A stretch of DNA of 45,767 bases from Acephala macrosclerotiorum (lineage: Eukaryota; Ascomycota; Leotiomycetes; Helotiales; Mollisiaceae): the NCBI GenBank assembly GCA_014904845.1, contig MU119564.1, positions 1-45,767 on the forward strand. Direction: 5' to 3'. The notes beneath the pieces are model-generated. The model was not told the DNA's origin, did not search any database, and saw nothing but the letters and a program-made list of their open reading frames with translations. Numbering within the stretch: position 1 is the first letter of the stretch; every line of letters starts with the position of its first letter. Below, piece by piece: positions 26,930 to 37,768 of this stretch. The translations under genes were made by a program, and so were the position numbers.

Positions 26930-27835
26930 AAAAATCTAATTATTACGAAATTTTATTACTAAGAAAATATTTTTTGAAATTCTCGTTTTTTATATTAAAT
27001 TACTACGATCGATTTAATCAATTTAAATTATTTTTTTAATATATAATTTTAAAAAAAAAAAATTTTAAAATTTTTTTTTTATATTAAATTACTACGATTA
27101 ATTTTATTAATTATAAATAATTATTACGATTATATTTACTAAGAAAAAACTTTTTAAAATTTCTTTTAAAAATTATACAATTATAAAATTAATAAAAATA
27201 GAATTTTAATATATTAATATTTTAATATTTAAAATAAAAATACAATTATTACAAAGTTTTATATTAAAAAAATACTTTTTAAAATCTTCGTTTTATATTC
27301 AATTATTACGATCGATTTAATTAATTATAAAAAGTTATTTACTAGAAAAACACTCTTTAAAATTTTCTTTAAAAATTACGCAACTATAGAATGAATTTTT
27401 GTGCTCCAGCATTTAAGTGCCTAAGGCAGAAGCGCATTTATAAGTTTTGCGATCGTTATTTTTACTAAGTACGATTATATTCTATTGATTTGCGTAATAA
27501 CGAATTAATAAAATCGCTTGAAACTTAGAATCTAGTAGTATTTAATTGAGTTTCAATTTATTTACAGATTTTATGCAAATTAGATTAATTAATAAATTGT
27601 AGTTTTGAGCGCGCAATATAATCGAAGTTTTAGTATTTTTTGTCGAAGCGATTGCGCATTATTTCGAAGTCACGAGTCGCGACATTTCTTAATAGACCAA
27701 TCAAATTGCTACATTTGAATACCTCGATTAAATTTGGTGTTTTTCGTCTATAGTTGAGATGACTCGTGCTACGTGAATAACGCGTAACTTAATAAAAGTT
27801 AATATTAGTTTTTAAAGCGAATTAATTAAATTTTT
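26930..27835 (+). repeat. Partial R2 copy with a lightly mutated 3' half
   Basis: Begins inside the tandem-unit region (units near 26,950, 27,065 and 27,240) and continues to the tail TTAATATTAGTTTTTAAAG at 27,799-27,817. From about 27,380 it contains many C and G bases outside CpG, for example GTGCTCCAGCATTTAAGTGC at 27,400-27,419, so it shows what R2 looked like before mutation. Even here no long reading frame is seen, so R2 is probably non-coding (solo LTR, non-autonomous element or satellite-like). Confidence 0.55.
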
Positions 27836-29286
27836 TTTATAAATTATAAAAATATTAAAAATTTAAAAAATAAAAATAAAATAAAATTTAATTAATTATT
27901 TATAAATATAAAAATTAAAAATAAATATAATTATTTTATTATTATAATTTAAATTAAAAAAATGTTTATTTTTTATTTTTAAATATTAAATTAAATAATA
28001 AAATTATAAAAATTAATTTAAATTAATTTATTAATATTAAATTATATTAATTATATAAACGTTTTAATTGTTTATTAAAATAAGTTTAATAAATTAATTA
28101 TAATAAAAATATTAAATATATAAATAATAATTTAAAATTTTTAAATTCATTTTATAAAATAATTATTAATAATATTTATATTTAAATAATAAATTTATTT
28201 ATAATATTAAAATAATATTCGTTAAAATTTATAATAATATAAAAAAATAAAAAAAATATTATATTTTTATTATTTATATATTAAATTTTAAATTATATTA
28301 TATAAAAAAATATTAAAAATTTATAATTAAAATAATTATAATTATAATTAAAAAAAGTTTTTTTTTATTTTTTTTATTAAATAAATTAAATAATATAATT
28401 AAAAATATTTTAAAAAATTAATAAAAATTTTAAAAGTTTTAATAATTAATTTTTTATTATTATTATTATTAAAAAAATAAAAAAAATATAATTTTTAAAT
28501 TTTTTTTTAATTTTATTAAATATATTAAAACTCGAATTTTTAATTTTAAATTTATTAATAAAATTAAAAATAAAATTATTAATATTTTTTTTAAAAAATT
28601 AAAATTAAATATTTAAAAAATATAATTTTTAATAATTTAATAAATTAATTAATAATTAATTATTATTTTAATATTATTTTAATTTAATTTTTAAATAAAA
28701 AAATCGAAATATAATTATATAATATTATTTAAATATATATATAATTAATAATAATTTTATAACGATTTATATTAATACGTTTATTAAAAAAAATTCGTTA
28801 TTTATATTTATTAAATATAATTTTAAAAATTTTATTTAATATTATTAAAATAAAAATATATTAATAAATTATATATTATAAAAAAAATTATTTATAATTA
28901 TATTAATATATAATTTTTATTTTTTAATATTATTAAAATATAAATTAATAATATATTTATATTAATAAAAAAAAACGAATTTAAAAATATTAAATTTATA
29001 AAAAAATTTAATATTAAAATTTATTAAAAAAAAATTATAATAAAATTTTAAAAAAAAATTTAAATAAAAAAATAATATAAATAACGTAAAAAATTAAAAA
29101 AAAAAATTTATTTAATTTTAACGTTTATAATTTTTAATGAATTTTAAAAATAATATTAATTTATTAATATTATTTTTAAAGTTTTATTATATAATTTTTA
29201 TATTAAATTATTAATAAATTTTATATATTAATAAATTATAATAAAAAATAATAAAAACGTTTTTTTATATTTAATTATAATAATAA

Positions 29287-30110
29287 AAAAAATTTTATAA
29301 TTCGAAGTATACGAAAGTATTTTACGTAATTAATATATTTAGCGATTATAAAAATTACTCGAAATATTTCGAATTAAATTTAAATTAAATATAAATTTCG
29401 TAATTTCGAATTATAATATTTTATGAATTAAAAATTAAATATAATATATTTTTATAAAATATATAATATAATATAATATAAATATTTAAAATATTAATTT
29501 TTTAATCGAAAAATATAAAAATATTATATATAAAAATTTTAAATTTTAAATTTTAAAATTTATTTATTTATTTATTTACTTATTATAATACGTATTATAA
29601 AAAATAAAATAAAATTTTTATTTGGAAAAAAAATCGATTATCGTAAATTATAAATTTTAAATTTTATAATTAAACAAATAAAATATATTCGAGTAATATT
29701 AAACTTATTAATAAAAATCAATAAAAAAAAAATTTTTTTATTAAAAAATTAAAAAACTCGATTAAAAAACTTAATATCGAGAAATAATTATATCGATTTA
29801 AAAAAAATTCGATTGTAAAATTTAATAATAACGAATAATTAAATAGTTTCGAAATTTAATTAATTACTCGTATTATAATAATTATTATTCGAATTTATAA
29901 AAAGAAAATAATATTTAAATACGATTAATTAATTTTATAATTTTATTAAAAAAAAAATTTATAATCGATTTTTAAAATTTTAACTAGTTTTTAAAATTTT
30001 AATTCGTACGTTAACGTAATTAATATAATTAGCGAACTAATAAAAATAGTCGCGTAATTCGAGTAATCGAAATTATAAAAAAAATTTTATCGTTATAAAT
30101 TAATTAAATT
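29287..30110 (+). repeat. R3: about 0.8-kb insert with short direct repeats at both ends
   Basis: Interrupts family A copy 4. Near its left end (29,312-29,375) and right end (30,012-30,085) there is a similar segment containing ACGTAATTAATATA, then TTAGCGA, then a run of A and CTCGAAAT- or TCGAAATT-like sequence. Terminal direct repeats on a short insert would fit a TRIM-type or otherwise non-autonomous element. The middle (29,530-29,580) is simple ATTT/AAATTTT sequence. No gene is visible. Confidence 0.4.
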
Positions 30111-30390
30111 TTTATTATAAAAAAATTATTTATATAAATATAATAATAATTTAATAATTATATATAATATTAATTCGATTAAAATTAATATCGTTTTATT
30201 AAAATTGAAATTATATTTTTTAAACTTTTATACGTTTTTTTTAAATTAATTAATTAAAATTATTTTATATTTTCGTGTTTAATTTATTATTAATAATAAA
30301 TATTTTTAATATTATAAATATATAATTTTATATAATATAATAAAATTTTTAATAATTTTATTTTTTTATTTTATCTTTTTAATTTAATAT

Positions 30391-32209
30391 ATATTACAAG
30401 TTTATTTTCCATCTGACGATAATTGGAGGAGGTACGAAGGGTCTTTAGATCTTAGTTGGCGAATACTAGTCGATACTTCGCCATCGATTGCACTCCACTG
30501 GGTATTCCGTTGTGGTTACATGTTTGTGCATGTTTGCAATATCTTTTACTCTACTCCATGGTGTGACGGTGTCTGATCCTCTATTAGTATCTTACAGATC
30601 TATTGTGAAAAACACAAGCCTTACCTGTGCGAATGCTGTTCTGCTCAGGTGCATTCATTCCAGTTGACTTTCTTACTCTCATTCAGTAAGCTCAGTCGCC
30701 ACTCACACATCAAGGAGGTGCTTTCAATCATACCTGCTATCATGCTCATCCACCATATGCCTCCATAATCTTTCTCGCCTTCGCTCGTAAAACTCGCACC
30801 AAGGACACTTTTTCGGATCCTAGTGCTGGTCTTCGACGTGGCGCTTCAATTCATACCTTCTGTTAGGGTGCACGTGATATACTGTATATATCCTCATCCT
30901 CACCGCTCTTTGGATCATCATCCTTAATATATCATACCTTCAGACCATCATACCTTCCACGAAAGGTCTCCTCGAAACAATAGACTTTATTGCACACAAA
31001 CTCCATCTGATTGCCAGGATATAGAATTTCTGTGGTATTCATCTTACCCATATCTTCTTCCATGACTAACAGGTGTCTGGATAACAGAATGAAAGCGGTA
31101 TCTTGCCTTCGTTGTATTCCTACCAAAAGCATTCTCTGTAACCAGACATGTTGCCTATCACCGTCAGCCACCCACAGGAAGTAGTCAGGTAGTACATCCG
31201 AGTTGTCTTGGGTTGTGCTGAAATTCGCCTAGCGTTGAGGTACGGGCTGATTGTACCTCCCAGTGATGCGTCCATGCTGGGGACATCCAGAACTGACATT
31301 TTGGATCTTTTCACTTTTTGATCAAAGATTCTCTCGACTGCAACCGGTTCTTGAAAGACTGGAGATGCTGAGACCTAAACATTACCTTGCCAAAAGTGCA
31401 TAGGGCCTAGGACGAATGAATCGACGACCGAAGAAGTTCGATGGCGAAAGATATCATGTGTTCAACAACAAGGCAGGGGTGACTTGCAAGAGAATGGCTA
31501 GAAGTCAGCCTGGCGAGAGGTTCTAGAGAAAAGAGCTGTGCCGTGTGCGGTAGGGGGCCAACGTAACCCAAGTCCCGAGGAAGTCGCAAATCAAGTCGTT
31601 GACTTAGACGCCCACACCCGCACTGGGCTTGCTGCAATCTAATTCCGCCCAAGGCGAGGCGCGCATGCAGACTCAGATGATGCGGTAGGGTTATCAAGCT
31701 GGGAATTGCGCAAGCTGTGAGACATACCGGTACTTGAATATTGATATCCGTTTTTGTGCCTTTGCCATTGGCTTCCCTCAGGCGGCACCATAGAGCTCTA
31801 GCTTGAACTACCAAATGGTGCCACTGAAGAAAGCCGCAACTTGTAACATTTTGTAGTTCTATTTCTAGAACGCACACAAAATCCAATATTGGTAACGATA
31901 GCTAACTGGAACAGCTCAGTATCACGCGTCAATCCTAACGCGAGGAATATCTGCTTTTGTTCGGAAAGGCGAGTAAGGCTGCTTTATCGGTAGTCCTAGA
32001 TGAGTAAGGGTGAGTCGAAGGTGGAAAGCAGATGAGCAGTGGTGAATAGAGCCTGGAGGGGGCTCCCGTGGCACCCGCTCCTATTTTGAGGCCTTGCACG
32101 AAAAGCATCCTTCTCACGTAGTAGTCAGGAACGAGAAGTATGCGAATTTCTAGTTCTGCTATTTATTTGTGTGCTCTGCCACGCACGTCACCTCCCAGCT
32201 CCGAATAAT
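30391..32209. other. Intergenic region beside the AT-rich block, no gene supported
   Basis: Normal base composition from 30,391 on. Several short open frames exist on the minus strand (for example 30,932-31,314 and 31,407-31,886), but they are unlike any family I know and the longest lacks an ATG at its start. Between 31,120 and 30,932 two overlapping minus frames could be pieces of one decayed gene (a reading of about 100 residues with two stops), but this is too weak to call. Confidence 0.5.
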
Positions 32210-34466
32210 TCAGATACAACATATTGACCTCCCGCCATCCCAAGTTACCCTCTTCCGCATCCTCATTTTGAGCAATGCATCTGCGCCAATTCTCCGCCCT
32301 ACAGCCTCGTCGCTTGCTCCCAATATTGCTGATGGTGCAAAGACCAGCGCCTCGCCCGTCTTCAACCTCATAATTTCTCTCAGGAGAACGACTTTATTTC
32401 CCCTGTCGCCCTCTTTATCTGAGACTGGTATGTGCCTTTGGAGAACATCGAGCCATTCTGGGCTTGAAAATCTATGCATAACAGTAATCGAGCACAAGTC
32501 TATGAGCTTGGGCGAGATACTAGGCTCCTGAGTGGAAACAATAACTCGGGCACCGTAATGCCGTTGTTGGCGGATCACTCCCACCAAGGATTCCGTTAGC
32601 GCGTTCGAGGCTGGTGTATCGGTCATATACTATGATATCTTAGTAAAAATGAAGGGGGAAAAGCCGTGGTGCTATACGTACTTTGTGTGCCTCATCAAGA
32701 ACAATCACCTTGCCAATTGTTGAGTCTGATTCAAGATACGAACCCATCGCGACCTTAAATAAAACACACGCTGTGCTGGCATCCATAAAAGGGCAAGATA
32801 GGTCTATAATACTTATCTCGCCCGCAGCAAAATTGGGGCTCGTAGTTGACCCATCAAGGTCAAGAAATGATTCCAGAAGATCGAGCCTTTGATTCAGGAA
32901 CTCTTCTTGCTTCCTGTCAAGTCCAGCATCGTCAAGCTGACGACGAAACTCGGGATAGTTGAAAGCTTCGGCTGTCTTAGAGGCCATATCGCGCAAGATT
33001 TTCGTTACGATCCCCATGTAAAGCGGCGCCGCTTGAGTTTGGTTGACAGACATTAGTGTCAACATCGTACTGATGTTCAGATCTTTCGGATGCAGCATAA
33101 AAGGTTGAACTGTGACACCAGGTATCTGTGTGTATAACGCCTTCAGTGACAGATAGTTTGATGGAGAAACCAGAACGTTGACTTTCCTCACACCCAAATG
33201 ACTTGAGAGTTGTGAACCAGGAGAAGCTAGAAAAGCTAATTCACATGGTCTGAAGCTCGAGCCAGAGGTATATTCGGCGAAGTTGAAAACCAATGCAGAA
33301 AGAGGCTTCTGGAGTACTCCCAGTACTGGTGAAGAAATGAGACAATTCTCTATGAAGCTATCAGCCGAGGTGCATCATAATGCAATGCTTCGAACTTTAC
33401 CAATCATGCATGCCGTTGTGTGCGACTTCCCACTTCCTTGGACTCCACAGACAAACGCTGAGAATGGAACATTGGTATTGAGGAAGACTCTCGAATCCAA
33501 GATTGTAGTCGAAGAAGTCGGCTCAAAACTTCCAAGAAGTCCATACTGTGGAAGATCATCTAGGCTGGGGCACCTAAGCACATCGGCAGAAAAGAGTACA
33601 GCGTCTTTGACAACTTCAATCGTGGTTTCTCCTCCGCTTTCCTCCTTCGCATAAGGGAGGTTAAGGAGCCCTAGTTGAAGGTTCAACATCGATAAATCAT
33701 CTTCGGTCTTGCCCCGTGGTGTAGAATCAAAATCTTCCATCTGACCAAGGAATTTCTTGAGCTCTGAAAGGTTTCAGCTTGCGCCATTTGAAAATATAGT
33801 AGACTTACCCAAGATCTTCTGATTTGAAAGGCTTTGTGCAATAGCTCGCAGCTTTTCTGGTGTTTCTGGAATTGTCCCAGATTTCGAGACAGTCGGCAAG
33901 AAGGCCTCCAATGCAGCTCCACCGTCTTCTGATCTGGGCGAATGATATTGGAAATTCGTGGTAAGTGTGTTTCTTGGCCTTGAGCTACTCGTACTCTGCA
34001 TTCAGTAATTAACAATTGGAAATCATTAGGGAACGAAGCTCTCGAACATATTCAGCATCCTCTGAACGTGATGCGAATCTAGAATCCGAATTCCGACTAC
34101 TAGCAGCGCTCATTTTCGACTCATTGGTAGGTGGCGCCTGTTTTGCTTGTGGTGGGGCCGGAGATTGTGAGATCTTTTTAGTCTGGAAAGATATTGTAAG
34201 TGGCTGGGCCGCTGGAACAAATCCTCGCGGTGTATCTTGATGTTTAATGCTGTTAGACAAAATAATAAGTTTAGCACTTTAGAATGGGCGAAGAGGTTTG
34301 CTTACGCATTAACTAGTTGTCTTATCCTTTCCTTGTGCATAGGGTAACGACTGATCAACTTCTGTTTGAGGGCAGCCTTTCCAATAAATGGACCGCCGCC
34401 ATCCTTACCAAAGCCAATTTCTTTGTATTGCTGCTTGACCCAACTTTCTAGGTGAACAGAACTCAT
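32210..34466 (-). CDS. HerA/FtsK-like P-loop ATPase, 658 aa, six exons
   Basis: A P-loop NTPase, probably acting on nucleic acid if the HerA/FtsK resemblance holds; the substrate is unknown. Exons on the minus strand: 34466-34306, 34249-34048, 33995-33809, 33763-33401, 33325-32682 and 32629-32210. Together they give 1,977 bases, in frame. Introns are 56, 52, 45, 75 and 52 bp. All are GT-AG; the second (33,996-34,047) has an unusual GTTCGA donor and is the least certain. Residues 1-190 look disordered, rich in Ser, Pro and Gln. Walker A is GVQGSGKS at about 290-297. Walker B with its acidic pair is VIVLDEAHK at about 511-519. An STQEP segment follows near 551, resembling the sensor region of such ATPases. 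The C-terminus ends in a GGRSI-type tail, as I recall in fungal homologues. Start: the first ATG of the frame that splices in phase. It is the gene nearest the AT-rich block but shows no RIP-type stops. Confidence 0.8.
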
Positions 34467-37400
34467 CGTGATACTGCAGAATCTGTGTGTAGAACTTCTC
34501 AGAATTATGGGGTACTGAAAGGAGACGGAGCGGCAGACGTAATCCCAAGGAGATAGAAGGTGAGAAACTAGGAATCCAAGCAAAGATAAAGTGAGGAGAT
34601 TTTGATTGAGGATGATGGTAACGAAAACCCAAAGCTACTACTTTGGAGCTTATGTACAATTAATAAATCCATTTCTTGTGGATATCTTGCCTGATGTTAA
34701 GAGTTTCATTATGTTGGCTTTTTGGGGTCTCGGCCAAGGCTGTGTTGTGTCTTCCTAATTCCGAGCCAATCAAGCACTGCGCCACAATATGACGCGACCA
34801 ATTGACCAGCATGACCTTACGCCGGCAAGTATCTTCCAGGCATCCTACTGGATCGAGGACCGGGAACGCCGATATTTAATGCGCCAATCGACCAACCACA
34901 ATGCAATAACCAGGCTTCCACCATCAGTAGAGCTGCTGTCGAGAGGCGAGGCTGTTTATGTATAGAGCCTCGCGACACTAGTCCCGGTTTAGCCGTCCAA
35001 GCCACGTGCAAGACCCTCATCACGATAGGTAACAGGGAGCCCATTCTGATCACCGAGGGGTCAAGTATGCTATGGCTTAGCACACGTAAAGTGGGTTGAA
35101 GCTGAAATTACTCACTGTGGGCTTTTGCCACCCGGCTGAGACATGCCCCGCGACCTTCGTATAGTTAAAGGGAATTGTGTGGAGGAACAGTAGTGAGGGT
35201 CTGAGCATGCCCTTTTTCGAGGGGAGAGAAGATTCGATTGACCTTCATTATCAGTTTCCAAAAGTCCGACTAGCCGCAATCCGCACCATGCCATAGATTC
35301 TATTGCTTTCAAGAGCTCGAGATCATGCCTACTCAGAACAGGGTTCATTCGTCCAGATTTTCGTGTATTTAGAAGCGCCCAAATCAGAGAATGACGATCT
35401 GTCACCCCGACAGCAATGCCAGTAATTACTCTTTCCGTAGAGCTTTCATTGTGCTAGCACTACCAGAAACATTATAGGCCCAGCCCAGCCAGTTTGGCTT
35501 AAGAAAATCTAGAGTTGCGTGGAACATTGAACCCGCTGTCTGTCTAGCATCAAAACGATGTTTGCAGACAACTAGGACGAACTTGGCTTCTCCTGACGAT
35601 TAAGTTCTCCGATAGAAAGCCAAAGCCAAGAAGAAGAATTCGATGGAGCCAACGTTAACTACGTGCTTACGACCTTATTCATGACAATGCATATGAAAGA
35701 CTGGTAGGAGATGAAGTTTATAGCCAAATTTCAGGTGTTGCAAGCAAATTGTCTCAAGGTAACAAAACCTTGCAGCAGTGACCCTCACAGAGTATTGCAG
35801 TTCATTCCACTATGACCAGAGCCGTCGCGACTAGTCGAGCCCAACACAATCAAAGAAAAGCAGCGCAAGCAAGACAGACCTGAAACACGAACGTGTCTCG
35901 TAAAATTATCTCAATTAAGTGCCTGCTTAAATGAAGAAAATGAAATCAGCAGCGGAATTACTGGAACACCCCCATCTCGACGCCCCACCTCGACGCCCCA
36001 CCTCGATCTTTCCCCAGTCCCCCTATCACACGTCTTTCGACATTGCAAGAAGACAAGCACCGCCGACTTCCTTCTCGACGAAAGATTACCCGGCGGACAA
36101 TACGAAGCTCACTTCTCGCCGAAAACAAACCACATTTTTGAGACAAGGAATTGTTCCGGAAGTACGGGTCTGCAAATCGGAAACAATATGGAAGTATCAG
36201 ATCTCTGGCACAGTGGTAATGTCAATCGTCATTACTGGGCCTGAGACGTTGGCATCTGCAGGCCTTTGAAAGACTACTCATCTAGTCACAAACTTATTCC
36301 TCCTAATTCCTATCCGCTTCAAAGCCACGAATGCTGTCCTAAAAGTTGAACCGTTGGATACTTCAAAGATGATCAAGTGATGTGCGTTAAAGCTCAAGTC
36401 GTAGGATTGAAACGTCGAAAAATGAACACGAAGTCTGTGCGTTGTACAGGGAGGATGGGTATATCTATACGTCTATGAAGGGTAGCTGTTTTATTCACCT
36501 AGCCCTGATGGTATGATCAGACGAACCTGGCTTGGTTGAGGTACTGCATGCAATATAGGGTCATGATGTCCACCAACAACGAACGTCCTCGAGGAAGATA
36601 ACTGGATCGAGAAAGCCCAGGCAAGGCTGGGAGGTTATTGAGAACGATCATGAACGGCAAAGAGCCTGAAGATTCTCATTCCATGGCGCTTTATTGCATC
36701 ACATACGCTGAATACTTTTGCTTCTTTTTTGTTCAGTTTTTTATGTCTGCTCCTTCCCTCAGTTGGCAGAAAGTACTGTATAAGTCAGTATTTCGAGGCA
36801 CATCTCTCTGGAAAAGGGTTCAGAGCTCTCTTGTAATTGCGCTTTGGGTTATTGATATCTCACAAGTCTTTTTTGAACTGAAAGAATATCTAACCCTTAG
36901 TACGAGGACCGGGTTTCGACATTCAAGTCACAACACTTACCTGGCAGCTTTTTTGAACGCCTTCAAGCGTTCAATGGGCTCGATCCACAACTCAACGGAA
37001 CATACATGCAAAAGATCTCAAATCTGAAATGATAATTCTCACAATAATCTCAAACTGAAGAATGAGACCGATGAGTCCCAGAATTTAGGAATCGAACCCA
37101 GACATGATCCTTCTTGTGGTGCATTTTCGCTTTCTCCCACCCCTTTTTAGCCGAACCTAGCTGTGGCGCAGACTTTAACACGTTACATAGTATCTTCAGC
37201 CCTGTTCCCAGTCACGACGGACATTTTGGTAGTCAAATATTAGCTGCGAACACCGCAATTTTTTTGGTTCTCTGTGATATGGGAAACAACGTCAGGCCTG
37301 AGAGGCTCTCAAACCCCGCCCCTTTTGGTGTTCGGCTCGGCCTTCGGAGCCGAACATCACCATATCGAAAATGTCCTTTATCACGACGTACATTTCGGCA

Positions 37401-37768
37401 ACATGCCGCCTTTCGCACGCATTGAAGAGCGTTAAATCCCCAAAGGCTCGCATCTTCGGACTCTGCACAGAAATTACGAGCGAGCAAATCAGTGCAGTGT
37501 CGGACATAATCTGTTAAAGTCCACGGATTCGACCGCGGACATATTTTAGTCGAACCACCAAGACGACTACTTTAGTCTGCCCTTGTCAACATAAATCCAA
37601 TGACATCTCAACATCAAGACAATACTGTCCAACCAAATCAATTTAAACCAGCTTCATAACAATCAAGTCTTCATAAGTTCAGACTATTGACCATCTCCAC
37701 AAAGATCAGTCCAAATCAACTCCATATCAAATTCAATCACCCACACCTCATCTCAACCAACCACCACC
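34467..37768. other. 3.3-kb intergenic stretch between divergent genes
   Basis: Lies between the ATPase gene (leaving to the left) and the NmrA-like gene (leaving to the right). Scattered frames of 60-130 codons exist, but none has a known domain or a convincing exon structure; the longest (36,638-37,027) begins with TTG. A 13-bp unit, CTCGACGCCCCAC, occurs twice plus a partial third at 35,977-36,007. The part from about 37,560 is rich in CA and CT, as in many fungal 5' leaders, and is the likely promoter and leader of the NmrA-like gene. Confidence 0.55.
37329..37355. repeat. GC-rich inverted repeat (hairpin)
   Basis: TGTTCGGCTC and GAGCCGAACA form a perfect 10-bp inverted repeat around an 8-base spacer (GGCCTTCG), with GGTG and CACC partly extending it. 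It lies about 400 bp upstream of the NmrA-like gene, not directly after a gene. It could be a remnant terminal inverted repeat, a regulator site or chance. Confidence 0.5.

Larger units (their letters stand above)
25010..30310 (-). mobile_element. Family A copy 4, reverse orientation, interrupted twice
   Basis: The part at 25,010-25,540 is the reverse complement of the 3' interior of family A (25,255-25,310 matches 12,915-12,980). The body resumes at about 27,840 (matching the reverse of about 18,330) and runs to about 29,290. The terminal repeat is at 30,120-30,310, including AATTTATTATTAATAATAAA. An R2 tandem pair (25,545-27,830) and the R3 element (about 29,290-30,110) interrupt it. Parts of the interior are deleted compared with copy 2. 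Confidence 0.55.
1..30390. other. AT-rich, RIP-like mutated repeat block without intact genes
   Basis: About 30 kb that is almost only A and T. Reading frames are short and low-complexity (Lys, Ile, Asn, Phe, Tyr), and none resembles a working protein. The remaining C and G bases lie mostly in CpG, as in the first 120 bases, where every C is followed by G. This fits C-to-T change on both strands outside CpG, and the fungal RIP process (C-to-T in duplicated DNA, favouring CpA) is the best-known cause. The block holds several nested repeats listed separately. Less mutated stretches are 5.25-11.5 kb (a younger copia element), 25.86-26.06 kb, 27.38-27.83 kb and two short LTR islands. It ends abruptly near 30,390. 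Repeat limits inside it were found by eye and are approximate unless stated otherwise. Confidence 0.93.

Noticed and set aside
31407..31886. Minus-strand frame of 159 codons
   Set aside because: It begins with TTG, not ATG, has no recognised domain and no plausible splice partners.
32169..32531. Plus-strand frame of 120 codons
   Set aside because: Lies antisense to the last exon of the ATPase gene, which has a clear family signal.
35931..36269. Plus-strand frame of 112 codons with an ATG
   Set aside because: No recognised family; part of it is made by a 13-bp tandem repeat. Could be a small gene, but nothing beyond the open frame supports it.
36638..37027. Plus-strand frame of 129 codons in the large intergenic region
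   Set aside because: Starts with TTG; the composition is unremarkable and no domain or neighbouring exon supports it.
37085..37110. tRNA-like T-loop (GGTTCGATTCC on the minus strand)
   Set aside because: The T-arm pairs poorly and no matching acceptor, D or anticodon arms could be found on either side.
37687..37768. Longer N-terminus for the NmrA-like frame
   Set aside because: This frame opens with TTG and gives a His/Asn/Pro-rich string, while the real start with the GATGQQGG motif is at 37,769 in another frame.
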